Positions 46,251 to 56,582 of a stretch of 64,000 nucleotides of DNA are shown piece by piece. The notes beneath the pieces are model-generated. The model was not told the DNA's origin. It did not search any database and saw only the letters and a program-made list of their open reading frames with translations. The DNA comes from Stenopsyche tienmushanensis (Eukaryota > Arthropoda > Insecta > Trichoptera > Stenopsychidae), in contig WACJ01000129.1 of the NCBI GenBank assembly GCA_008973525.1, positions 434,001 to 498,000 on the forward strand, read 5' to 3'. The translations under genes were made by a program, and so were the position numbers. How positions within the stretch are numbered: the first letter of the stretch is position 1; each line of letters begins with the position of its first letter.

Positions 46251-46920
46251 TAATTCGTATATAAATATGCTGGAGAAATGAAACATTCAATATTTATTTT
46301 ATTTATATGTACTATATTTTACCATATAAAATTGTATGTCTGTCTGTTTTCTATACAATCTTACATATATTAACTGTAAATTATCCTACTTTATGTTATT
46401 GCGAAAGTCTTCTTTTGGGGTGCAAAATTTTTAACATCTTCCTCGTTTCCATCTAGTTTAAGTCTTCTCTTCGTATAATAAATGTTTGGCAAGTTCTACC
46501 ATTGCAACCACTCTATTTTAAGTCGGCTCGATTAGACTTACACGTTGAACTAACTCCGGCCATAAATTTTTCCAGCATGCATTCAATGTTGATGGTCTTA
46601 TTTAATTGATGGCTGAAGTTCTGAAGTTAATTCAGATTCATCATTTAATTAATCTAAAATCCATTATAATGACTACCTGATCTAACAGCTGAAGCAATTA
46701 ACACTTTACAGTCCGTGCCCACGTTAACAGATGATGAAAATGACATGAATTTGACTTGAAAAAAGTTTCGTACGAATTTGATATAGATTTGAACTTATTT
46801 CCAGGGAAGATTATAAACATATGTGTCAATATTTTAATCGTATAAAATATTTATAAATACGTCATATAATTCGTTCAAATTCACAATTTAAATTTAATGT
46901 TTACATAAAAATATGAATTA
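46251..46920. other. No recognisable feature
   Basis: AT-rich DNA without motifs. Confidence 0.5.
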
Positions 46921-47200
46921 CGATCGCAAAGCGCTCATTCGTCGTGTGAGCGATCTGAAAGATGGACCGATTGGGCATACAGACCTTGTGGCCTCCTTTT
47001 TTAGGGCTTTTTGCGGTTGATAAATATGATAACTACAATCATGGAAGCAACCCTAGCGGCAAGAACATATATTGTATATGGCTCATTCCAAATGTGGCGA
47101 AACTAGATTTACGGATTTTAATTTTTTTTGCGGTATTTTCGGTGATAAATGAGATTGCAAGAAGCGTCAATTGAAGATCGAATATCAAAGTGTAATAGAA
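46921..47200 (+). mobile_element. LINE module P, 3' end with untranslated region
   Basis: DGPIGHTDLV and a frame ending FRAFCG-stop are the ORF2 tail. The 3' untranslated region runs to gtgtaatagaa at 47200 and matches 33965-34150 on the minus strand. The copy is 5'-truncated near 46921. It is followed at once by a CCTAA run. Confidence 0.65.
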
Positions 47201-47218
47201 CCTAACCTAACCTAACCT
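47201..47218 (+). repeat. CCTAA tandem run (telomere-type unit)
   Basis: cctaacctaacctaacct, 3.6 perfect copies of CCTAA, the complement of the insect telomere unit TTAGG. It lies exactly between the 3' end of one LINE copy and the start of the next L fragment. It could be a LINE tail or a telomere-derived scrap. Confidence 0.7.
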
Positions 47219-47925
47219 CTTCTTTTCTCCTCCAATGCACCTTCAGGTGCATGTTAGTCAAAGATCGGTCTTCCTGCGGAAACCTTAGCTTCTTTAGAGG
47301 GCGCAAAGTAAAAGAGGTGGAAGTTCTGCGCGTAGTGTTTCTTGGGGATCAAAAAATCGGTCAAAGACACTCCTTTGTGGCTAATCCGGGAATTCTTGGA
47401 ACACACCGCACTGTAGCGCGGGACATGGACTCATCATGTCATTAAAGAAACTTAACATACCACTAAGTCGCTGTCTTTCCAATCTCAACTTGTTCCTTTG
47501 TCTCTAACTGGCAAAAAAGGTGGCCTACATTAACTTCGGACCGCCAGGTCTCACTATTCTTCCTTTTGGTTAGGCACCGCTTGAGATGTCGCTAGCTCGC
47601 TCGATCCTGTTCCTCACGGGAAACGGGCAATTTAGGACTTCGCTACATAGGTTTAGGCTTTGCTGATGCAATCCATGTTCCGTGGACAGCAGTCTGAAAA
47701 GCGGACCGTTTGGATACTCAAACCTTGTAGGCACTTTCTCCTCTTTTAGAGCATTTAGGACATTTTGCGTTAGATATATGTAATTGCGGAAAACCACAAG
47801 CAAGACTAGAATCACCCTTTTTCGTATGTAAATTATATCTATATATCTTAATTTAGTATAAATCTAGTTTTTATGTAATCTATTTAGTCTCCCCCCCCCC
47901 CTCCGCATTCAGAACACATAGTGAC
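47219..47925 (+). mobile_element. LINE: 5'-truncated module L joined to module P
   Basis: L blocks tctcctccaatgcaccttca, aaaccttagcttctttagag and gttctgcgcgtagtgtttct, then the catggactc/taccactaagtcgctgtc part. From about 47590 the P-type ORF2 end follows: FLTGNGQ-like, then GPFGYSNLV-like, and FSSFRAFRTFCVRYM before a stop. A C-run near 47890 matches the 3' region at 2866. Confidence 0.6.
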
Positions 47926-47929
47926 CTAT

Positions 47930-48130
47930 CCTTCATCCGTGGTTATGAATCGACACAAAAATATGGGCTTTATTGCTGTGAAACATCGCCCAACACTCAA
48001 TTGAAATATCTTCACGACGCTGTTTTTATTGCATTGTGAGAAAACGCAGCACCCATCTTACGCACAGCTTTCTCAAGTTCAAATTTTCAGTCAATGTGCG
48101 ATGTACAACACTTTTTTAAATGGCTATTAT
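47930..48130 (-). pseudogene. Mariner transposase fragment
   Basis: LRKLCVRWVLRFLT (about 48030-48075) is followed by REDISIECWAMFHSNKA (about 47965-48015), the stretch between the DNA-binding domain and the first catalytic Asp. The TxDETW motif itself is broken: a stop replaces part of it. Belongs with 20231 and 27491. Confidence 0.7.
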
Positions 48131-49424
48131 GTCTGCTAGCTCGCGCACAATGCTTTAAAACAACAACCTTCCGGGACTGTCCTTTTATACTTATCAATAT
48201 TTTAACATTGATAATTATTAATAAATCAGGCATTAATTATATACACAAAACAATTTTGATGATCCACAACCCCTATAAAAATCATACTGATAGTTAAATC
48301 CCGTAATGAGATGAGCCACTTTCATCTCACTTGAAAATGCACGATCTGAGCGCAAAGCTTATCCTCCATAGTGAGCTTTTTTTAATTATGTCTATCTCTT
48401 TGATCCAGGAATTGACTTAAATTAGCTCAAAACAAACTTAACTTTGAAACCGCGTCCGTGCGGTCGGGATGAATCTTCAACACGCCATTAAGCGCATCCA
48501 GCTCGAGGACTTTCAGCAGATCCTCGACAAAAAAGGGAGTCGATTAAAAGTTGAGTGCGCAAGTCGAGTAAACAGCGTGTATAATAGAAGTCAATTTCTA
48601 AACATTGACGAACGTCTAGTAAAACGTGGAGCATGCAAGAAATTGTAGTAATAGGGAGGGTAATCTAGGAGAGCCAATTTAAGATTAACCCTCACAGACA
48701 CGGGAGAGCGTTTGCGTGTACCTTTGAAGGGGTCGCAGTGAAAGGGTATTAAAGGGACGGACCCACCCCGGCTACCCTTGAAGCCTTCGGTTTACACTTT
48801 CGTATAATTTCGCAGTTGACACAAGTGTTCACGCTTTATTAATCAAAGTAAAACGGGTATTACAAAAGAAAGGTCCACGGACATGGGAACAGTTTGCGCA
48901 TACACATTCGACGGCCGAGTCTTCCTCCCCGAGGACAACAAATTCTAAATTTTTGCCATCTTCCAAGAAAGCCACGAGGAATTCCATGCGGGATGTTTTT
49001 GCTCCGACAATAGGAAATCTTCCATCGCATCGTGATTTTCATCCATTCATGTAATCCCATGACATATTTACATATCGTTGAAGAATACGCCCGCTAAATA
49101 TGTGGAATACAGATCATGTGGGATACAGAATCCAATTCTCACAGATTTAATTAAATCGATGACGAATCTATTTAGAATCGAAAAACAATCAGTCGTGCAT
49201 ATTAAATCATAAATTGATCAAATGGCATTCGAAATTGACCGAGTGCAACTTAGAACACACGCAAGGCTTACATGCATAAGTCATATTTACATATTTGAAT
49301 ACATTTAAACTTAATTTCAGAATTGGCGTGTATGAATTATTGTTCTATTAAATTTATTTTAAATTTTTTTAATAATCAATTTAGGTCAGATAAAGACCCA
49401 AGCATATATTTTTCCCCGAAACTC
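48131..49424. other. Unique sequence, no gene recognised
   Basis: The 48430-49060 part is less AT-rich. Frames at 48860-49060 and elsewhere lack motifs. Confidence 0.5.
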
Positions 49425-49512
49425 TTTAAAAAAGGCCTGAATGCCCTAAAATTGTAGGGAGTGGCCAAAAGGTTTCCGTATCCAACCGGTCCAAATTTCG
49501 GACCACTGACGG
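49425..49512 (-). mobile_element. LINE module P fragment
   Basis: The complement of ccaaccggtccaaatttcgg and agggagtggccaaaaggttt gives the GPNLDRLD/GHPATP-type tail block of P, with a frame change. Confidence 0.5.
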
Positions 49513-51229
49513 ACACTCCGAAGTCGGTCTAAAAAGTAAAAAAAGAAGTCGGTCTCGGTCGAATCATAGTCTAAAATACTGAGCATCAAATAGAATTTTA
49601 CCTGCATTTCTTCCAAAAGGCGACATTTAAATTTAGCATTCAGACCCTCGATATATATTTTTGCATGTGGTCATAAATATTAAATCAGTCACGCAAACTT
49701 TAAAATCGCAAGATACAAAATCCATTTGATTTAAAATTCGTTTTTAGAAGCAATCATTTTATTTTTGTCTGTTTAAATTCGTTTTTAGATTTAATGCGGC
49801 TGCACATATGTCAATCGTTGATTAGTCCCTGCAATATAAATCCACATTTCTTGCGTGTGGAAACTTGGCTTATCATCCAGGTTTTCATTCCATGCCGATA
49901 TACAGATAAATGAATCGATTTCAGAATTAAATTGCAATATGCACTCATTTGCTTGTGGCGTTGATGATTTTTAGCGCGCTATTAAATAATGAGACATGTA
50001 TGATATCTGTTAATACATACAGAAATATTTAAACTAATTCGTCGTTTGTCGTGACCTTTTAAGCAAGATTCCACGCAATTAAGGCTCCCGCTTCGGCTCA
50101 CCCAGATGACGCCCAAATGCTCTAATTGACCAACTTATGTATAACGCACCGCTTTACAATTCCACTTCGGATAGTGGACTAAATGCTCGTTATTATGATA
50201 TGATACACGTTTAAGATCATTCATTTAAATTATAAATTGTGCAAATCCTTTTATAGTAGATATTGAATCCTTTTGTGTCATTTTTGAGTTATAAAGTTAA
50301 TATGTAAGGTTGGAGCGACGGTGTCCCCATACGAGCACGCCCCTCTGTATGTGGAGCAACGTGTGGAGGATATATCAAACGAGTTTGTGGAAATATATCG
50401 GCGAGAGCAGAAAGGGATGATAAGTAGATTTACTACGAGGATCGTGACGGTGTTATTTTTTCCCTCTTTTTATGCAGAGAGCCGCCTGTAAATTTTCATA
50501 TCGTGTACACAACGTTTCTACGATTGCGGCAAATGACGATCAGTCCCCGAGGAGGGCCGTTATCCATGAATCTTTCTTGAATATTTCAGGTACTCTGTAA
50601 ACATGCCCTCCGACGAAAAAAAAAGGAAAAACACCGAGCACTACCGACTAAAGGTCATGCAAATATGTCACTTTTCGTGTCAACGGGGAAATTATACGAT
50701 GGATCGTGCAACATTAGGGAGCTGGAGCGTGACGAAGGGTTGTTCTCGTGATACATTATGCGAGGAGACGAAGTGCTAAGACACTGCCAATCAGTGCCGT
50801 ATTTGCATAAGGGGCTAATGGCCCGTAAGACTCGTGGCGCCAAAATTTGGCCCACCCGAATGCCTCAAATATTATTTCTCAAAAATATACCGCGCAAATT
50901 GAGGATTATTATCCATTGAGAGTTTGCCCGAAATAAATTTGAGTCCTGTTGGTATGCAGAGAGGTCAAAATCGCAAGACGATCCATCGAGCTTGAAGCGT
51001 CTTCGCCCATCTTCTTTTTTCAACAATCACATGACTAATATTGTTTATTCGTTATCAGACGTAGGCGAAAGAGCTTTTTATGGGGTGGATTTCCATTGCC
51101 TACGAAGGTACGTTCTTTTTTCGGACCGCATTGATGCCAAATGATGAGATGAAGTTGGTCTAGTGCTGATAGAAATACTGTCATCTTAACTAGTTCCCAT
51201 TATTTATGAGTATCAAGGTTACAGCTATG
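49513..51229. other. Unique sequence, no gene recognised
   Basis: No repeat partner. A 66-codon minus-strand frame at 50655-50855 lacks motifs. Confidence 0.5.
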
Positions 51230-51392
51230 AGTCTGCGGGAAGGACATCTTCTCGCAACTAAGACTAACCAAAGGCTCCCACCATGCAAGATGAGATAGAT
51301 TTCATAATTTTAAACATAATGCGTCCGCAGGATGACAGTTGTCAATTTTAATCTGGCAAATTGAGTCTATATAGATTAACACTGCCATCGCG
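51230..51392 (-). mobile_element. LTR family A, decayed fragment
   Basis: ctcgcaactaagactaacca and aatctggcaaattgag then agattaacactgcc follow the minus-strand LTR A order with a deletion between them. It abuts LTR B at 51396. Confidence 0.45.
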
Positions 51393-51395
51393 TAG

Positions 51396-51866
51396 GGTTG
51401 AAATTGGCTGAGGGCGCTGCCGACTTCGCGAGTCCCCGTGCTGTCGCCGCTGTCACGGCTGCCAACCGTGACGTTGTTCAGGTCTCGAAGACCATACCGC
51501 GGGTCGTGCGCAGCGCTGGACCGTTAAGCACTAACCACAACGCCGGTCTCGGAGACCGATCGACCGTGGGACGCGCCCCCAACAACGACGGGAGGGTGTG
51601 GGTTCTTTAATCCTCTACGACAAAGGTCAGTACATGTCGGGCGACGACAAAAAGGAGATCTCCAAGGAATGATTAGGGATACCAAATTATAGCCTTCTAT
51701 GTCGCAAACTGGCGACGATCGCGAGGCACGTGGCCTCTATTCAAGGTGGTGATCTATCGCGGGACCAAAATGTACGTCGTCCTCGTCTCAAGTCTATTTC
51801 TTCCCTCCTTTATTTCGCCCGCCTTCCGGTTCATCCCGGGCGGGTTTTAATAATCAAAAATATGGC
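51396..51866 (+). mobile_element. LTR family B, copy 2
   Basis: Partner of 18735-19138 in the opposite orientation, alignable from gccgacttcgcgagtccccg to cccgggcgggttttaataat. The first bases differ from the tgtaacagccc start of copy 1, so the start is damaged. G+C-rich with frequent CpG in the first 200 bases. Confidence 0.6.
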
Positions 51867-51999
51867 CAGCTTAAAGCCGAACAAATTGTCGACGACAGAC
51901 ATTTTTGATGCACGCAACAGCACAATGAATTTTTCTCCCCAATCTGGATTTAAATTCATTTAATACGAATCCATAAATTGACCCACCTTCGTCCTATTT

Positions 52000-52310
52000 A
52001 GCGTGAGCGTTTTACCATCCACATGCAATAGCGCTGTTAGTCTGAGCTAAGTCAGATTAACAGTGATATCTTCCGTCTCTCCTTAGGTGCAATGGAACAT
52101 TCGAAAAAAAAATCATCGCTTGGCCTTGGCTGCGGGAGCAAGTCCTTCACGCAGCCAGATCTCTCTCTCTCGCGTAAATAAAGAGTCATCTATAGAAAAG
52201 AGTATTTTTGTTTGACGCCCGTCTATCTCCATCCAAGCGTCTAGCTACACAAGATCCGAATAAAGAACGGACCCGTGCGTTGTGCCATCAGGGTGTTGTG
52301 GAAGATAGTA
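52000..52310 (+). mobile_element. LTR family A with internal deletion
   Basis: LTR A start (gagcgttttaccatccacat) to ccttaggtgcaatgg, then a jump to cttggccttggctgcgggag and on to acggacccgtgcgtt. About 140 bases from the middle of the LTR are missing. Confidence 0.6.
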
Positions 52311-52848
52311 TTTGTTTAAAAAACTAACAATTTTCTCTCATCACTACGACCTAAATTATTTCTTGAGGCAATCAAAGACACTCACTGCTCCTTTTGTGAA
52401 CACTTTGTGAACCTTGTTCTAGGACGAAAACTTTATCTTGGCTTGATGATCATGGTTTATTCACTATCGAACTGTAAAAAAGACGCTAAATGATGAATTT
52501 AAACTTTTTTTAAAAGTAGTTTAAAAACGACGGAAGTCATATTTTTTCGGCTGAAGCTAACTACTCCCAATGGTGTCAGATCTAAAATCATCTTCAATGA
52601 TGATATGATATGCTATTATTATATCATTTTTGCAGGATATATTATATATAATTTTTGTCGGATACACTTTGTGGAAATACAAACATTTTTTTATTAAAAG
52701 CACTGTCTGTATTATTTATAAAAAATATTGATGTTAAACAACAATTTAAAATGTTTTCGCATTTTTTACATAATGGATGTAGACTGGACACTGTTGGGAC
52801 ATATAATATTAGCAGTGTTTGAAAAGATTATTATGTTTGGGGGTTGCA
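52311..52848. other. No gene; one primer-site-like motif
   Basis: tggtgtcagatcta at 52571-52584 resembles the damaged tRNA-Leu-type site at 33021-33038. Nothing else recognisable. Confidence 0.4.
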
Positions 52849-52922
52849 GCCTCCGTGGTGCTATTGACCAATGCTTTTGGCTGTTAAGAGAAATGTTTGT
52901 GGTTCGAGCCCACCCGGGGGCG
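52849..52922 (+). tRNA. tRNA-Asn (GTT)-like copy, probably a pseudogene
   Basis: A 74-base segment. Acceptor arms gcctccg (52849-52855) and cgggggc (52915-52921) pair at all seven positions, and the discriminator is G. The T arm holds ggttcgagccc, a perfect B box. The anticodon loop is ctGTTaa with anticodon at 52883-52885. These features and the overall sequence agree with insect tRNA-Asn. The D arm (gtgc/atgc) and the anticodon stem (tttgg/gagaa) are mismatched, and the A box is degraded. A T4 run at 52928-52931 could end Pol III transcription. Likely a decayed tRNA gene or a tRNA-derived SINE head; no SINE body or A-tail is seen. Confidence 0.7.
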
Positions 52923-53734
52923 TTTGCTTTTGATGATATCAAGCGAATTTTTTCCATGTCCACTTTCATCCATTTCAAATTGCTTCAAATATAAGATCCC
53001 GTCCCGGGGGATGGTGATTTTTATAAAATTTTGCTTCATTCATGCCGCCGCATACGGGGGATGAAACGGTCCAAAGAGAGTGGGGACGCGTATTTTTTAA
53101 TGTCTAAAGGGAAGAAGTAATCGACGTGACGCTCTATGTTGTTTATTTTGTCCTGTGTATATAAAACATTCAATCTTGGATGGAGTAAAATTTTCTTATC
53201 CTTTGCCCGGCGACGATGAGAAAATTCTCAGCTCTCCCGGTAAAGTTTGCAGCTGAGTTTCAAAGCGCCGAGGGTTTTAAAAAAAGGAAGACGAGGATGA
53301 AAATAAAATATGAAGCTTAAACGCAACTCACTCTTTCGCCCGCCCCATTTGCTGCGGTTCAATTACCATTTCGAAGGGCCCTCCGCCATTTTAGGATGAA
53401 ATGTGGAGATGAAATTAGTCTGCTTAGTGGCATCTGCCACTGAAATTGCTAAATATTTTAACGCCCTTTTTTCCATTTTTAACCGTCCAAAAGTGAGGGC
53501 GGAGTGAGATGGAAAATAGTAATGTTATTACGGCGGGGAAAATACAAGTTCATTTATAATTATAAAATTAAACCTTCTTCAGTGCTGCTTCCTTCGCTTT
53601 GGAATCTATCTCTTCGACTTTAACGCTTTGGACTAGTGATTAAAAATACAACGATATGTCTTTTAATTTAATATTTTAAACTAGCGAGTATTCGGCATGG
53701 ATTGCAATGCCACAGTTATGTGATTTATTACTTT
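52923..53734. other. Unique sequence, no gene recognised
   Basis: The 53200-53550 part is less AT-rich. No motifs. Confidence 0.5.
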
Positions 53735-53820
53735 AGGTCACGTATAGCGCGGGCTGACTATCTCCCTCTCTCCCGTGAGCAGAGTTCAACCACCGTATTG
53801 CGCGCGCATCCTTTCTCTCC
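53735..53820 (+). repeat. Interspersed repeat D, copy 2
   Basis: Partner of 13835-13920: ggctgactatctccctctct and cgtattgcgcgcgcatcctt. Confidence 0.5.
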
Positions 53821-55429
53821 CAATACCCATCGAAGAACGAAAATAAAAGACTATTCTTAGTTAGAAATTCCTCTATTGCCAAATACTTATCTGATATTAC
53901 TATATTTTGAAAGATTACAAACTCTTATCAAACAAAAATATATAGAAATTGGTATCAAGCTGAAATATATAATAATTAATGGTTATAACGAACATCAAGA
54001 TATTCATTATGAGACCGATTTATATACAATTGTAATTTAAAAATGATTGCCGTTTATTTTTATTAATCTTATTCCATAATATCAGATTTAGGTTCGTTAT
54101 AAACGAGAAATGTTTAAATTTAAAACTAATCCATACAACTTACGGTCGCTATAACCGTGATTTAGTATATAATTCGATTGTTTTATTGCAAAGCCCAGTT
54201 CTGCGCATATTTTAACGTGAAATTTTATATAAATATGCTATTATTTTGTAATTTAAATTCACATCTGCAGTATTGGTTCCCATTATAACAAAATAACATT
54301 CTACTTTGTGTTATAAATCGGTCATTTGGCGTGGTGTATATAATGGACAGTTCAGTCATAATTCTGTTAAATTTTCATGTCCCGACACGAGATTCCGGGA
54401 GATAAACATGATTCATCCCCAATATTGTTTAAGTAGGTCGTTTGCGGGGTGTGTTTTAACGGAAAATTCGCTAAAATTCATGAATTTCGGCAAAATAAAG
54501 TTTTTTCCCCCCCGGCGTCGAAAATATCTATACATTGCGAATGAACACGGTTCGCCCGAATTTTAATTATGATGTATTATTCGATGCGGATAATTGAAGC
54601 CGATTTGATTAATCAAAGGTTGGGGTATCGAATGCCTGATACCTTTCGTCGGCTGGGTCGTTATGTGTTCGAGATGGGAGTTGAAGGAGGGTTATCTTCT
54701 TCAAAAAGATCCCTGGCAAGGATAGCCATCCTCACATTCCCGATGCTGCGTTGATATAATCTATTTAGTTCCTTAATGCTGACATATCCTGATGTGATTA
54801 CGTCGGATGAGTGAAGCTGGAAATCTCATTAGCATGGAGATTTTATTTCCCTCTTCATATTTTACTTCCTGCTTGTCTAGAATGTGAGGAGAGATAAGAT
54901 CTGATAGTGTAATATCAACAACACATTTTTACGACAGTCATAGACCATGTTTTTCCAAGGAAATACAAGTGTAACATATCCTTAAATATTCTTCATTTTA
55001 TATCAATAAACTTTTTTTGTTTTTAAAGATTGCTATTATTTACGTTCTGTAATAATTTGACTAACCATAAATATTTTCATTGCTTTAGAAAATATTGACC
55101 ATTTTCTGAAAAATCGATATCGGGGACTGTTGTCTATGTCAAGGGACTGTGTATTTAAATGAAAATGACTCTTTTTCCTTGATCTTATTAATTGCCCTCG
55201 CATACTTATATTCCATATCTGACATATTATTGTGCAATGAACTGTTACCAGGAGCCTGTTTAACTGAATTTCATTAGAATTTAGCACAGAATAAAATAAG
55301 ATTATGTTAATAAGATTTTTCGTTATTGAAATTGGTTATTTATTCGATAAGATAAAAATGAGACACGAATTTCAACCCATAAAAAACATCATTTTCATTG
55401 AAGCCCTCGTATTTTCTTATTAAAATAGG
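53821..55429. other. Unique sequence, no gene recognised
   Basis: Frames at 54306-54566, 54569-54754 and 55036-55287 (60-86 codons) lack motifs. The rest is AT-rich. Confidence 0.5.
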
Positions 55430-55565
55430 ATTTTGTACTGGCCCTGTGGTGGTAGTGACGCGCAGGAGGAGAGAGTCGGGAGAGGGGTCGTGGGTCGGCC
55501 TTGGCTGCGAGAAGTCGTCCCTCCTGCAGTCAGATCCCTCTTTCTCTCTGTCTCTCTCGTGTAGA
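55430..55565 (+). mobile_element. LTR family A, internal fragment
   Basis: gtgacgcgcaggaggagaga, cggccttggctgcgagaagt and tctctctcgtgtagaa are the central-right part of LTR A. Both ends are missing. Confidence 0.6.
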
Positions 55566-55874
55566 ACAATTAAATAAGATTTTTTTCTCCCTATATCTTG
55601 CAGTGCTATGAGTATATATTATGTTTTATTAGGTGTATCGAAAAGTCTTTGCTGATTGTTTAACAATGAAAGAATTAATTTAATTTTTTCATTTTTATTT
55701 ACAAAATCTTACAAAACATAATTTCATTCATTAATACCTTCTATCTTCTACAGGTTTTCGAGTTTTTCAATTGGTCTTATATTAAAATCTTCTGATTTTG
55801 AGTTGATATATACATAAATATGATTTTCAGCTTCCTATTTTAATTCTCTGATTTTTTCAGTCGTCTTCTTCGCC

Positions 55875-56292
55875 TTATAATAATATATATATATATACTA
55901 TATATATATATATACTATATATATATATATACTATATATATACTAGAGTTTTTCAGATTTACGCGAGTCATATTTAAATTATTTTAATTATTAAAATATT
56001 AATAAATAGCCGGGTGTTCGATCGCGTTAAGGTTTTTGGTAAAAAAATTAAAAAACGAATTTTTTACCTTATCCGATATTTCGGACCACTCGTCGGGTCC
56101 ATTCTCAAGGATTGACTGTCAATCCTTGAGAATGGACCCGACGAGTGGTCCGAAATATCGGATAAGGTAAAAAATTCGTTTTTTAATTTTTTACCAAAAA
56201 CCTTAACGCGATCGAACACCCGGCTATTTATTAATATTTTAATAATTAAAATAATTTATATATATACTATATATATATATATATATATAATA
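55875..56292. repeat. Near-perfect palindrome (140-bp arms) between TA repeats
   Basis: Left arm 55976-56116 and right arm 56118-56257 are exact reverse complements apart from one extra A in the left arm (A-run at 56041-56047), with a single T (56117) between them. The arms contain ccgatatttcggaccactcg and cattctcaaggattgac. Simple TA repeats lie at about 55878-55942 on the left and 56256-56292 on the right. There is no open frame. Each arm also holds a smaller ggacc...ggtcc stem. The lack of mismatches means either a recent origin or ongoing gene conversion. Confidence 0.85.
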
Positions 56293-56299
56293 TAATACG

Positions 56300-56582
56300 T
56301 GAGAGATTTACCATCCCCACGTAGTAGCGCTGTCAATCTGAGCAGATTTAATTCCCCAGATTAACAGTGACATCTTCCTTCTCTCTTCAGGTGCAATGTG
56401 TTGTTTTAACAGCGCCATCTCTTATGACCCTACGGAGACATTGCACCTGCATACCAACGGATCACTTCTTGCACATGCACCGTTGCCGATTGGGTAGTGA
56501 CGCACAGGAGGCGGGAGGCGGGAGGTCGTCCCTCCTGCACTCAGATCTCTCTCTCTATCTCATGTGGAATACCCAACCCAAC
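56300..56582 (+). mobile_element. LTR family A, 3'-truncated
   Basis: LTR A blocks from gagatttaccatccccacgt through cttcaggtgcaatgtgttg, gcgccatctcttatgaccct and gtgacgcacaggaggcggga to tctcatgtggaatacccaac. It starts just after the TA repeat that flanks the palindrome. Confidence 0.65.

Noticed and set aside
52766..52994. Open frames on both strands over the tRNA-Asn segment
   Set aside because: The protein readings (for example WARTTNIS) are the familiar false translation of a tRNA; the RNA structure explains the sequence.
56101..56170. Hammerhead ribozyme in the palindrome arm
   Set aside because: A GAAA-like segment and a short stem are present, but the conserved CUGAUGA core is not matched (ccgacga) and stem II is too short.
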